Shown: positions 45,335 through 56,864 of the stretch, piece after piece
How the letters are laid out: each line of letters begins with the position of its first letter
Position numbering within the stretch: position 1 is the first letter of the stretch
Assembly: GCA_018105865.1 (NCBI GenBank)
Contig: CM030849.1
Coordinates: forward strand, 8,476,087-8,540,086
Origin: Metaphire vulgaris
Taxonomy: Eukaryota > Annelida > Clitellata > Crassiclitellata > Megascolecidae
DNA: 64,000 bases
Reading direction: 5' to 3'
Translations under genes and position numbers: made by a program
Notes under the pieces: model-generated
Told to the model about the DNA's origin: nothing
Seen by the model: the letters and a program-made list of their open reading frames with translations, nothing else
Database searches by the model: none

Positions 45335-48300
45335 TATCGACGGAAGAATATCTGGCCCGAGTGATCGTTTTTCTGTCTCCGGGCATCAAGTAAGAGAATA
45401 TTTGCTAGCACTGTTTACTTCATTTTTGGAAACTATCTTCCACTTTGTCACGATGCAATTAGTGGCTCGTAAAGTGAATGTTGGTAGCAGTGGCGGCTCC
45501 ACGCGGGGGATGAGTGTGGATGCATCCCTCACCGGACTTCTTCTTTATTTTGCTTGTCAAAAAACCTATTTTTGGAAAGGTGTTGTAAAACTACAGGGGA
45601 AAACTAAGGATGACCTTTTTCGCTTGTTAACCTATTTTTCGATAAAAGTGTAGTAAAATTAGAGAAAATTTCCATTTTGTCAGTCTTTTATCGGCAAAGT
45701 TTATTGATTTTGCCTTATCTTTTCATCCTCCACCAATCCCCCACCAACTTTCTATGAATTAATTTCATTCCCCATCAAGAAATCCTGGAACCGCCACTGG
45801 TTGATAGTTGGAATGAGCTGATATATACAGTATATCGTGTACTTGTAAAAATCTTTATTCTAATTAATTCTGGTAATATTAAATTTTGATTAGATGATGT
45901 AGTCAATTAAGCGACTAGTAAAACATATTCAGTCCTAATTATCGCTCAGTAACAGTATACTCTAGACATCTGCAAAGCGACGTAGCTGAATAATTAGTAC
46001 AATAGTTTAAATATAGTATTGCTGATTTCGCTTAAAACTAACTGTTAGTAGTCATCCGCTATCAAAAATATCACTAATAAACAAGGTATTTTGTTTCTTA
46101 CGGCATATGAAATTTCGAAAGTGCTGCTTCTAATGTTGAAGTCTGCGAATGTCTGTGTTCAGGTTCGCCATGAAACTGGTCTGGTTTCTCGTCGTCGTTT
46201 CACTGGCTGCCGTTGCCCAGTGTGACATCACCGGCATGAACCTCACAGCTGGTGACTGCCTCTGCATCAGCGCAGATGAGGTCGATGAGGCCGATGTCCG
46301 ATCATCGGGTAAGCTTCAACGCTTCTAGAAGTATTTCTGTCGTTCGCATGTAGTGTCTATGGTGGACTGAGGAAGGAGGAAGGAGGAAGAGGATCAGGCT
46401 GCTTCCGGACCTCGGGAGTAAGTGAGAGATCACAAATTCACCTTGGACTAGAGGAAAATAAGACCGTGAAAGAGATCAACTGATATAATTCACTTATTCA
46501 TGGCCTATGAATACGTTGATGATGGCGATAATGTTGGTTGTTATTGCGATTACCGCGATGCAGATGACGATAATAATGATGATGATGCCAGACATAGGCG
46601 GCGCACTCCTATCGGCCCCGTCGGCCCAGGCCGGGGTACTTTTGAAGGTACCCCGGCCCGCCATAGGTCGGGCCGGGGTACTTTTTAGGAAGTAAGAACT
46701 GAAGAATTGCGATTCTTTAAATTGTTTGGTTAAATTCTCACTTCGAATTTCGAAAAAAGCCGCTGTCGCTGGAGGGCGAATGCTCTGCCGAATAGGGCTT
46801 TATAGTTGCAAGATCAGATAAGATCAGATAGGCATGTCATATTCTCATTTAACCAGAAGGCGTCAAACACGGCAGTCATAATCTTATTAGATTACACAGC
46901 TGCTGTCGCGGGAGGAGGAACGCACTGCCCAATAAGGCTTCATAGTAGAAAGATCAGATAAGATCAGGCAGGGTCATATACACCTTTAACCTGAGGTGTC
47001 AAACGCAGCAGTAACGTACGTCTATAAGTTAACATTAGATTAAAAAGACGGCGGAAGGCCCTTTGACGAACCAAGTGGAGAGACGGTGGGCGAAAAGGCG
47101 AAGGGCAGCAGAGGACACCAGGAAGCAGTAGAGGGCGTTAGAGTGTTTCACCGAGAGATGGCAGTCGGATTTGGGTCCCGATCGAAAGTGATCAGTTAGA
47201 GCTTCACCGTGTTTGCATAAATTGCGGAAAGCAATGTAACGACTTCAGGGATTGATTCAATCGTTCAACAGACAACAGCGCTTCGCCATCGACATAATGG
47301 ACAAGTTTGTTGTTAAACGTCGTAAACTGAATGTCGAAGACCCTGAACAAACTGTAAGTACTTCAGATACAACATCTGCGCAAATTATTCCATAGTGATG
47401 AGTGTAGGCCTAGGACTATGCTACGAAAAACTATAATCGTATAAATCTCAACACTAGACATGGTCACCCCCAAGATTTATGGGACTCCCGAGTTGTTTTT
47501 CGCCATAGTTTTCATCCTTCCCAATCCTATTGTATGGAGCCTTATTCTTGATTTTATATCTTCTTGCTGACTGCCTGTGCTTTCAATCACACCTTCAACA
47601 CATCTGAATGGCCTGACTCTTTCCGTGTTTTTGTCCATTCATTGTAATATTCACGATTTTTGTATTCCCTTTCGTTGTGTCCATCACCCTTGTTTTTGTT
47701 TCACTTATTTGTAGCCTAATCCATAGTTTTGCCTGTATTACTCACAGGTTACGTCGTTATCGCCTAATAACATAAATGGTTCAATTGAAGAAGATCTGAG
47801 ACACTTTGTATTAATTCTAAATGCAAATCAACCTACTGATATACAGTATCTGTATATCCGACAAAGTTAGATGCAAAGAAACTTCGCACGATAAAAACCT
47901 TCTTAAAACGTTTCTTTTGTTATAAATCACAATTGAATATGCATTTTGGCTATCTAGCCTACTGTAAGTTAGTTAGGCACCTCGACCCTCAACGACCGCT
48001 GCCGTTATATAGTAAACGGGCCGGGGTACTTTTATTGTCTTCCGCCGCCTCTGATGCCAGATGGGATACTAGCAGCAAGATTAAAGTGATCCTTGTACGT
48101 GTAGATGTATAAGGTGCCCATATCATTAACTATTGAAACATTTTCAAAATTGAATTGATCGTCTGGTTCCATAGCACTTGTAAAGAGCAGTAGTTGCTTA
48201 TAATGTCCATGTCATTCATTGTGATTCCTGGAATGACCCGGTCTTTTGCTGATGAATTTGAAATACCATCGATTGATAATTTTAGAGTAGTAGAAATGGT

Positions 48301-49099
48301 GCTATAAAAGTGCATAATTATTATTGCATGCCCATATGTACAAATTCAAAGCCTGTGGTGATGTTATCGGTTCTGTCGGCTCCGGTCATTGCTTCAAATA
48401 CAACGGACAGAGATCTGTATGCGCTCTGGAAAAAGGCAAGACTTTTTCCAGATCAATTGGAACGACAAGGCGAGTTTTGTTCTAAGCCATGACTGTCATT
48501 TTCTCAACTGTAGCCTCATTTCAGTCTAATATGGCATACGACAGTGGGAGAGGTCTGGTCTAGTACTTTTTCATAAGCTCATAAGCATCTTTCAATTTTA
48601 ATAGACGATTACGTTCTCTTTGATGAATTAAGCAATAACATTCAAGAATTCTTGACTAAAAGGACGATGAAGATCAGTCTTACGGCTGTAAGATGGCAGC
48701 AGCGTTTGGTCGCAGACTGTGTGCCACTCTTATAATTATTGATTGTCAAGATTGAAGCAGGATGATACGAAGATGGTGAAAATCGATGACTTTTTGTTGG
48801 CAGGATGGTTGGTTGTCTGGTCTTCATCTGAATCTTGCATCTGAATCCAATTGCGAAGGTAAGTTCAATTGGTTTTATGAATGGGAACAGGTCTGTTTCG
48901 AGGGGGAATTCCATACTTTCCATACTAATAGATAGATTCTATACTGGAACTCCCTCCCGGAGGAAATAACTAGAGAGATCACCCCAGACCTATTTGCACT
49001 GAAACTGAAGACGCACCTTTTTGGGGCTTCCTACAAAATGTCTCTGTGAAGCGCTCTTGACTATAGCCTTCGTCAGCCATACAGCGGTATATAAATTGT

Positions 49100-49165
<66 letters not shown>

Positions 49166-51863
49166 GCGGCGATCTGTGTGTTGTGTGACAACACATTACC
49201 TCGAGCTGATCCCATCGACTAATATAAGAAAGGCAAAAGCTGATTAGAGAAGCGAGTAGCCAATCTGAACAGAGAAACAAAGCAACCTAGTGAAAAATAA
49301 TATTTCATGTCATTTTCAGATAAAAAGTCATTAAGTCATTACGTTATTAAGTCATTATGTCCTCCGTTCGCTATTAATTAGCGACAAAGGCGGGCCCAAT
49401 CTGTAAATGCTGGACTCAAACAAAAATGATTCAAGTCACAGTAACGACCTTCTTCGTTTCCGTCTTCGTTGTTACCTACACGCGCAAAGAGCGAAAGACG
49501 CGTAACATAAGGGTGGACCCATTCAATTGCAGGTCATTTTGTCATTAGACGCTGTGGTTAAATCAAAGGCGCCGCTCTTTTGACAAACCGCCACAGGCCC
49601 GCCTGGAGGGGGATCAGAGGACAAATGCCCATGCGCGGCCAGGCGATTCCTAGAGACTCCATAAACTTACCTCATATATATAGAGTATGTTGGCTTACTG
49701 GTCTTGTGAGCGCCCGGGATGGACAAGCGATTCAACAGGGCTGACATGAGGTAGAAAAGTCTTGAAAGGTCTTGACAGGCGAAAGAGGTCGTCCAGGGGC
49801 CCAGATTTTTTTCTGTCGACGGGCATGAACCGCCGCCGTCAATACTTGTCAGCAATAATTATTTGCGAGATAATTACATAATAAGACTTGCATCTGCTCC
49901 ATTTGCGTCGAACGCAAAATTAGCAAAATGTTGGTCGCATATTCAAGACATGAATTAACGCTGTACTATATGTAATTAACTAAATATGCTCACGTGCTCT
50001 GGTTCCAATGACCGTCTAGACTTGCTGATGTTCTAACCTAGACTACAAATTGGCAATAACAAGGTTTGCAAGGATTGCTCTATTTTCTAACCCGATTCGT
50101 GACATTAGACTCGGTCAGTGACACTGTCACGTCAACCACTGTCACGTCAACCACTGTCACGTTAACGAATCCGTTCACTTATAGAGTAGCTTTTATGAGA
50201 CGCGAATGGTTTTGCTGTTGTCAATAACTCGTACACTCGTGACTTTAATTATGACTGTATCAGATCAACTATTCAATATCCGACAAACAACGTGCTGTGG
50301 CAGGAACCTAAAATTCGATAAGGAAGAAGCAATCTTAATACATGAAATGAACAATTAATTGAGACGCACGTCCAATTGCTAAATAAAACGAAGAGATTAG
50401 GACTTCTGTTTAAAATCTGAATGACGCCATCTAATTAGGAAATAATGCAATTAATTGTGTCGTTCTGTTGGTCTAATTACTCGACGATCAACTGGACCCA
50501 CAATTTCCCTGATTGACATCCTTCAATTTTAAGATTTACAAATGTGTGCTTTTCGCATAAATGATTCAGTTTATTTCTTAGAGTACGCATTGCAGTAAAT
50601 TTGAATTTGTTGACAGACAAATCCTATGAAATCTGCCTCTTCTCGACACTGAGCTGGAACAATTCAGCCAACTGAATGCATGAAAATCGAAATGAAGATA
50701 TTGAAACACAACCCTTTAGTGAAAGTTAGCAGGGGCGCAAAGCTAGTAGAGTGCTAACAACGTTGAACTAAAGAGCAGAAGGTCGCTGGTTCGATGCCCG
50801 CAGGAGCCCTAGGGTCGACTCGGCCTTACTCACTAGAGGGCAGTGGCAAAATGAGTGGCAGCGGTAGACGCCGCTGCGTAAAGTCAAACAGGCACGCTAC
50901 GCGATGCGCTCGCTAGTCCCGTATTCCTTACGTATTGCACGCCTGGCTGAGAGCTATAGAAACGGAGATCAGCACCGCCCTGTGAGAACGTAGCCAAGGG
51001 GAGGTTTGGGGGTTAAACACTCTTGGCTGTTCGACCTGAAAATTTTTGTGTTATTACACAATATTTATTTTCGGGCGCGGCTTTGGGGGCTAAACCCCCA
51101 CTTGGCTGCCCGACCCCAACGTTTCTTAGCGCTATAGAATATAACAGCTAGCTGCATTTAAGGTGGCGATCTTTTTTGCTTGTTCGCATTGGAAAGGAAA
51201 GCAACAGAAGAAATCACCGTAGGCTGACTTTTTTTGCTTGTCAAGATTTTCAAAGCTGGGAATGTTCATAACCCCCCTTTCGAAAATCCTGGATACGCCA
51301 CTGTAATCTGTCACTCTAAACGTCCATCTAGATTCAAAATAACCCGTAACTTCGAAAGAAGTTTACCAACGTGCAACGCTATTGCATACTGTATATATCA
51401 CAATAGCCACCAGATATCCAGTTTGAACGTGTAATCGTCTGCAGTTGTTTGCTGTTGGAAGGAGTGTCTGCAGCCGGTGAATACACTTGCCAGTTGAGAG
51501 CCGGTGGGATGCGCATCCACGAGAGCAGGCGGTCGACTCCATACGATTGCAAGGACAAGGGATGCCGGAATACGTGCAAAGGCGGTCAGTGTGTGGCGTA
51601 CGTGACTTGCAGCTGCAAAAGAAATGGACGATGGGCTCCTAGCACTGGATGCTGGAGAAGAGGAAGGACAGTCAAGGTCAACGAACAATATTCTATAGGC
51701 TAATAGTCTTAATTACATGAACAGTCGTATGATGAAACAAACTATGGGGGGATGTTAACAGTACACGGAATGGCCTTAGATTACAAAGGGGAAGCTTTTA
51801 AATACACTGCACAATGCACATCTAATCATATTAATGTCTTCCTTTGTTTAGTTTGCGATGGCC

Positions 51864-51932
<69 letters not shown>

Positions 51933-52634
51933 GTAATAGGTACGGTACGGTATGGTATGGTATGGTATGGTATGGTACGGTATGGTACGGTGCGGTATGG
52001 TATGGTATGGTATGGTATGGCACGGTATGGCATGGTATGGCATGGTATGGTATGGTGTGGTGTGGCGTGTATGGTATGGTCAACCGCCCACGCTTAACGC
52101 ACGGTTCTCACAATGCCAATTCGGTTCGTTCCAGTCTCTGTCTCAGGACGACGTGGCATCGGTGATTCGAGCACTGCCGGACAAGCAGTGCGCCAGCGAC
52201 GACCCTCTACCGACATTTCTTCTCAAGGAATCATCCGACCTACTCGTACCTTTTATCACCGAGCTATTTAACCGTTCGATTGTCTGCTGGAATCGTACCG
52301 ACGACTTTCAAGTCCCCTACATCATTTCCAGACTTAAGAAACCCAGCTTGGATGCCGACGACATCAGGTCGTACAGACCGATTTCCAACTTGACAGTGCT
52401 GTCGAAGCTACTTGAGCGGCTCGTCTCTAAACAACTTATTACAAAGTTACAGATAACTCGTGCGATATAACCATGTTTTAAGTCTCTCTTTAAAAGTATT
52501 CAAGGTCGTAGAGAGCTGTATTGATGGCGGTTGACAATTCCATGCCCGAGCCGCAGCCATGGGAAATGCTCGATCCCCGACGGTTCGGAGGCGCGTCCTC
52601 AGGACCACCAATAAGGCGGATCCGGCCGATCTCA

Positions 52635-52688
<54 letters not shown>

Positions 52689-53533
52689 CATAGTGGACTT
52701 GAACTTCTTTATCAGATGGTGTAGAGAAGGAGGGATATTTAATTAACCTCCTTGAGGTTACATTCTCTGGCACTTTTCCATGCAAAAAGCGTTCCGTGCA
52801 TTCCTTACAATGCTTCCGAAGGACCGTCCCATATGTCACACTATTCAGCGGCGAACAATGGTTCGCTCCTTTGGCCGAATTGCATTGGATATTGGAATGC
52901 CAATAATTGGCTCAGAGTGTCCACTAAGAATACCTCGTGTGACACAGACCGCGGCTCCATTTGGTTGGGCGTGTCACCAAAACAATTAAGTGGGTGGTCA
53001 CCTCCTGCTCCTGCAGCTGCACCTGCTCCACTGGAGACGTAGACAAAAGACGACCGTGACACGTCCTTAACGCTATTAGTTTCAGAATTCTCCGACGACC
53101 GCAACTCGTCGTTTTAACGCTAGGAAGGTTAAGAGAAGAAGATTATTGAGTTAAATCTGTTTTTCTATCGCATGCAAACAGGGAGCGAACGGAATGTGTA
53201 ATAGAAACATTGCAGCGAATACAGCGATCGCCACGTTCAATTCGCAGGGACGCTACTATGGTCACGCTGCAGTATTCATACGATGCTTAAACGACTACAC
53301 TGTCCAGGTACTTTGCCACTATAGATACATGAAAATTTAATATTAAAAGGCTATTACTGGATATCAAACTCTGGAACTTCATTAGGTAAGATCGATCTGT
53401 AGATAAAATAATCACTTTACGACTCGTGTTTGCGCAGACCTTTCTATTTCTTGCGATTTCAGTTTAAATTCTTAGCGTGAAAAGTAGAAAATAATAGTAG
53501 TAATAATAATATTATTATTATTTATTATTATTA

Positions 53534-53593
<60 letters not shown>

Positions 53594-54296
53594 GTGCACT
53601 TCTGTAGCACCATTTCTAATACCCATGGCCCATGGGTATCAATCGATGGTAATTAAAATCCATCCGGAAATGACCAGGTCATTCCAGAGATCAGTCAGTG
53701 GGAAACAGCAAGACAGACTAAGGTCTAAATGAAATCATAGCATCGAAATGTCTTTTTAAATTTATTTTTCTATAATGATTAGCAACAAGTCATAAAGATT
53801 AGGACCAATCATTAGATTAAGCTTATTTAAACGAACTGTGTCATCTTAATATCCCAGCCTTCAGCTATCTACAAATAGGGGTAATCGGAAAATATTCTAA
53901 AATTGAATCACTCAGTTAATCTCCAGTCAAATTTGAATTTATTGCTGTCATATTAGTAGTCAATACATTCTTGATCTTGTCGTTACGTCATCTATGCATT
54001 ACTATGAAAAGCATTTAGGCCTACTTTGTTTTTTATGCGATAATCAATTTATTATACTGTAGGTTTACGATCAAGGCTGTTGCAAAAGCATTGGATATGC
54101 TAAGTACGGCTCGTCCCATCGCTTCTTCAAAGCATTTGCGACCATAACCAACCCTGGCTGCGGGGACAGAGCTTCGTGGCCATGTCGTGTCGAAAGAGCG
54201 GGGTCTACCTGCTGCCCAATCTCTGTTCCTGGCTGCAGGCGAGCAAAATATTGGTGGGATGCGATGAATCAAGAGGAAGACGAAGCTCCAATCTAA
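45335..54296 (+). CDS. Secreted NlpC/P60-like (BPSL0067-like) amidase, gene span (copy 2)
   Basis: Proposed exons: leader 45335-45389, then 46163-46308 (coding from 46170), 51474-51676, 53182-53307 and 54063-54296. The coding parts sum to 702 bp, an open frame of 233 codons plus stop, with compatible phases (1, 0, 0). Seen: signal peptide MKLVWFLVVVSLAAVAQ, Cys-rich N-terminal region, GGQCVAYV (catalytic Cys), NTAIATF, GRYYGHAAVF (catalytic His), VYDQ, then a Cys-rich tail. This motif order is that of NlpC/P60-like cysteine hydrolases of the BPSL0067 type, which are expected to cut peptidoglycan peptides. Joining 46308 to 51474 is the weakest step (5.2-kb intron); the first coding exon could belong to another gene. 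Confidence 0.65.
45488..45799. mobile_element. hAT MITE in amidase intron 1, TSD GTTGGTAG
   Basis: The ends CAGTGGCGGCTCCA… and …GAACCGCCACTG are flanked by GTTGGTAG (left) and GTTGATAG (right), one mismatch in eight. Confidence 0.88.
46170..46308 (+). CDS. First coding exon: signal peptide plus SH3b-like start
   Basis: ATG follows the acceptor tgtgttcag (exon from 46163). The leader is hydrophobic with a cleavage-like AVAQ|C. AGDCLCISADEVDEADVRSS then resembles the first strand of bacterial-type SH3 (SH3b) domains (C…A..lnVRSs). The exon ends TCG G|gtaagc in phase 1, which fits the exon at 51474. It lies 2.3 kb outside copy 2 of the duplication, so a matching exon for copy 1 would lie beyond the window's left edge. 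Confidence 0.7.
46593..48053. mobile_element. Non-autonomous hAT element, 1461 bp, TSD ATGCCAGA
   Basis: The ends CATAGGCGGCG… / …CCGCCGCCTCTG are inverted and flanked by ATGCCAGA at 46585-46592 and 48054-48061. Inside are two diverged copies of a roughly 125-bp block (about 46757-46880 and 46905-47015, each with AGATCAGATAAGATCAG), a short transposase-like first exon (47297-47353), and the single-copy version of the satellite sequence (47347-48053). It sits in the presumed amidase intron 2. Confidence 0.95.
47297..47353 (+). pseudogene. Possible hAT transposase first exon relic
   Basis: ATG opens MDKFVVKRRKLNVEDPEQT and ends at a consensus donor (ACT|gtaagt). Short basic MDKF(L/V)…KR starts are common in BED/ZMYM-related hAT transposases. 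No later transposase exon is present, so only the start survives. Confidence 0.45.
48062..48642. other. Single-copy DNA before copy 2 of the duplication
   Basis: No exon was recognised. A TATAAAA at 48303-48309 has no leader or gene that I could recognise. Confidence 0.45.
48643..49102 (+). mobile_element. LINE 3'-end remnant (copy 2)
   Basis: Here the C-terminal frame is intact: WNSLPEEITREITPDLF then LKLKTHLFG near 48945-49026, before a (TAA)n tail at 49103-49163. Confidence 0.65.
49103..49163. repeat. (TAA)n microsatellite (copy 2)
   Basis: About 20 units. Confidence 0.95.
49164..50731. other. Amidase intron DNA, nothing recognised (copy 2)
   Basis: Matches 520-2089, including the three-unit 15-bp repeat. 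Confidence 0.5.
50732..50990 (+). mobile_element. tRNA-derived SINE (copy 2)
   Basis: Counterpart of 2090-2345, with the same A- and B-box sequences and a few substitutions in the body. Confidence 0.75.
51474..51676 (+). CDS. Amidase exon 3 with catalytic Cys motif (copy 2)
   Basis: The exon follows tgtctgcag, starts in phase 1 (CC GGT GAA) and encodes YTCQLRAGGMRIHES, then CKGGQCVAYVTC, APSTGCWRRGRTVK. G(G)QCVAYV is the nucleophile motif of CHAP/NlpC/P60-like hydrolases. The donor AAG|gtcaac is weak but phase 0 and gives …GRTVK|GANGMCN…, which aligns with the W..G..V.G spacing of the family. Without splicing, the frame ends at TAA, 51701-51703. Confidence 0.75.
51864..52078. repeat. (TAA)n and GGTAY pentamer repeat (copy 2)
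   Basis: The TAA run is followed by about 28 pentamer units, some eight more than in copy 1. Confidence 0.95.
52080..52470 (+). mobile_element. LINE reverse-transcriptase N-terminal fragment (copy 2)
   Basis: The same fragment as 3400-3788 but in one open frame through SYRPISNLTVLSKLLERLVS. Confidence 0.87.
52447..52640 (-). mobile_element. LINE reverse-transcriptase C-terminal fragment, opposite strand (copy 2)
   Basis: Counterpart of 3766-3957 (RAWNCQPPSI, FKERLKTWLY). A (TA)n run follows at 52641-52686. Confidence 0.85.
53182..53307 (+). CDS. Amidase exon 4 with catalytic His (copy 2)
   Basis: The 42 codons between gcaaacag and gtactt are identical to copy 1 in reading. NTAIATF and GRYYGHAAVF are the diagnostic motifs. 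It ends …YTVQ and joins VYDQ of the last exon. Confidence 0.82.
53505..53750. mobile_element. (ATT)n plus retroposon tail fragment (copy 2)
   Basis: Counterpart of 4838-5080; the ATT tract is slightly longer. Confidence 0.55.
54063..54296 (+). CDS. Amidase last exon (copy 2)
   Basis: Seventy-seven codons and TAA after ttatactgtag, with the same frame as copy 1: VYDQGCCKSIG, PGCGDRASWPC, STCCPISVPGC, KYWWDAMNQ. Eight Cys in this exon suggest extra disulfides typical of a secreted protein. Confidence 0.8.
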   Translation, partial: VYDQGCCKSIGYAKYGSSHRFFKAFATITNPGCGDRASWPCRVERAGSTCCPISVPGCRRAKYWWDAMNQEEDEAPI

Positions 54297-55041
54297 CCAG
54301 CTTCCAATTTATTTCTTACTTGATGTAATAATAAGAGATATTTAAGCCATGACAACCGCTTAATCGTATTCGCAGCGTTTTTCAATTTTTAAACAGAAAA
54401 TGACTCATTGTTTTATTGGTGGTTACTAAATCGTTCAATAGACAGTTGCACCTGATTATAAAAACAGTGTGGGTCGATATAGAAGTTGCAGACAGAGAGC
54501 GAAAGGCAGATAAGGGAATTTGAACTCTTAAAAGACTGAATGTCTGAGGTGACCGTCTTAATAAGTGAAACTTTCCAACCCCGCTCCCTTTGGAAAAGAC
54601 GCTTCGTTGTAGCTGCAACAATTGCTTCAGTTGCTAACCGTGACTATGCTAGTGGTAGTTTAGCTAGGCCTATATTAAACGGATTTAGTGTTAATGCGCT
54701 TATTATAATTATCTGCAGTCGGAAAGATAAAGAAACAAGAAATTGGACGCACGAGAATGTATTCTACTGTAAACTATTTACAATGTTCTTTTGGAGAATC
54801 GACAACTTCTGGCCACAGCATGGTCATTGGTCCACAACTTCTGTTTTATAAAATTGCTATATTCGTGCAGGAAAGCATAAATATGTTTTTTCTATAAAAT
54901 AAAATTTCTTAGAACAGTCAAGAAATTGGCCCTATTTGTATTTTGATTCTTCGACTTAGTCTGGCCACAGTATGGCCATTGTAAATGACTCATTTGCCTC
55001 GTTTTTCTTGGAAAAATGATTTATCACTCATGAGGCATACC
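54297..55041. other. Spacer after amidase gene (copy 2)
   Basis: Nothing was recognised beyond the presumed 3' UTR. Confidence 0.5.
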
Positions 55042-55419
55042 CATAGGCGGCGCACTCCTATCGGCCCCATCGGCCCAGGCCGGGATACTTTTAAAAGTAC
55101 CCCGGCCCGCCATAGGCCGTGGCGAGGTACTTTTTAAGAAGAAATAACTTTCAATTTTCAATTTGTAATCTTACATTACACAAAGCCTACAATGTCGCCT
55201 AACTCTTGGTTTTTAGGCTTAAAATCAAACTTTCGGGACATCGATCATTTCTATGCCATACATTTGTAAAGATGTTGTAATTTTTTTGATTAAAAGGCAT
55301 TTTAGAAACATTTCTGTCTATTTTATAAATCACGCTTGAAAATGCATGTTGACTATAGTTTAAAGTCTATACAGTGGTAGATGGGCCGGGGTACTTTTTA
55401 TTGTCTTCCGCCGCCTATG
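55042..55419. mobile_element. Non-autonomous hAT element, TSD GGCATACC (copy 2)
   Basis: Same element and same 8-bp flanks (55034-55041, 55420-55427) as 6377-6753, so it inserted before the duplication. Confidence 0.92.
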
Positions 55420-56069
55420 GGCATACCTGCAGCTAAACCATTCGTACGGAGTGGCTTCGCTCAGCAAATCTTTGTAACTGTATCTGATCCACCAATGACT
55501 TGTTTCTTATATTACGCAGGTCGCTTTGTTAATATTGAGACCACTTTGACGCGATTGACTTTCACATTGACGAGCTAATTCATAGAACTATAGTTAGCGA
55601 TAATGGCTTCATGTTGTGGCCTCTCTTGCTATATATCTTACCAATCAAACAATCAATTAATCAAATGTTTAATCAAAGAACAGTTTGTAAGCAGTCATCC
55701 AGGCCTATTAAGTCTACACAAATAACATTGGTCAGCAGTGAAATGTTGCTCATTTAAAAAGGTCACAATCTGTAATAATTTGATGTCCTGAACACGAATA
55801 TGACCAGTACAATCTTTTTATTGGCTTTAGTTTTGAATATATTTCACATAGCTCATTTTCTATGTTTCATCGTGTAAATGTATCCAGTAGGACTGTAACA
55901 AGATGTGTTAAATAAGCCTCAAATGATGTAATATTGCGTCACCGTGCATAATACCACCATACACACATCACACGCAGTTTATTGCATCATTTTCTGATGC
56001 AATGCAGTATTACTGCCAGGAGACTGCTGAAGTACTGTAAGCTTACTGCAGTAGCGTACTATCTAAAGG

Positions 56070-56864
56070 CCAGTCAGAAAGGTTGAGCATTTAAAATATT
56101 TCAGACTACGTGGGACATCCAAAGCGCCACCAGCAGTTGGAGCCTTTCTTCACAGAGGCGGACCGAGGGGGCAGGGGGACATATGTCCCCGGGCGCCGAG
56201 GTGAGGGGGCGCCAAAATCGGGTATTTGGGTAAGTGAAATGCACAATAAAAAAGAAGAAAAACGTGCGACGACCTTTTTTGCTGGTCAGCACTATATGAA
56301 GAGGAGCGCCGTAAGAGCTGAGGGGCGCCGAAAACGATGTGACGACCTTTTTTGCTCGTCAGCAATGTTAGGGGCGCCAAAAGTACACTTTGTCCCCGGG
56401 CGCCAAACACCCTAGATCCGCCGCTGTTTCTTCATAAGGAAAGGTAATATGATATACTGTCCCGATATTGAAGGCCTCGTGAATGTTTTAGAAATCACTC
56501 ATGAGAGATTCTTCGAAACTTCGTAGACTCTTCGAAACTGAGTCTTAAGACAATGGAAATCATCTTCCATCTATTCTAGTAACTCATGTTATCCATAAGA
56601 AAGAGACGTGCGTTTGTTTGAAGCAGCTACTGAATTCCATGGAGTATAGTGCTGACGAGCAAAAAAGGTCGTCGCACGTTTTTATTCTTTTTTATTGTGC
56701 GCTTCACTTACCCAAATACCCGATTGTGGCGCCCCCTCACCTCGGCGCCCGGGGACATATGTCCCCCTCGGTCCGCCTCTGTGAAGAAAGGCTCCAACTG
56801 CTGGTGGCGCTTTGGATGTCCCACCTAGCCTGAAATATTTTAATTGGTCAACCTTTCTGACTGG
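56070..56864. repeat. Long inverted repeat (copy 2)
   Basis: Arms 56070-56296 and 56645-56864; counterpart of 7396-8194. Confidence 0.9.
56153..56426. mobile_element. hAT MITE, TSD TTTCTTCA (copy 2)
   Basis: Ends CAGAGGCGGACC… / …GATCCGCCGCTG with perfect TTTCTTCA flanks at 56145-56152 and 56427-56434. The reverse-complement flank TGAAGAAA also follows the partial copy in the right arm. Confidence 0.93.
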
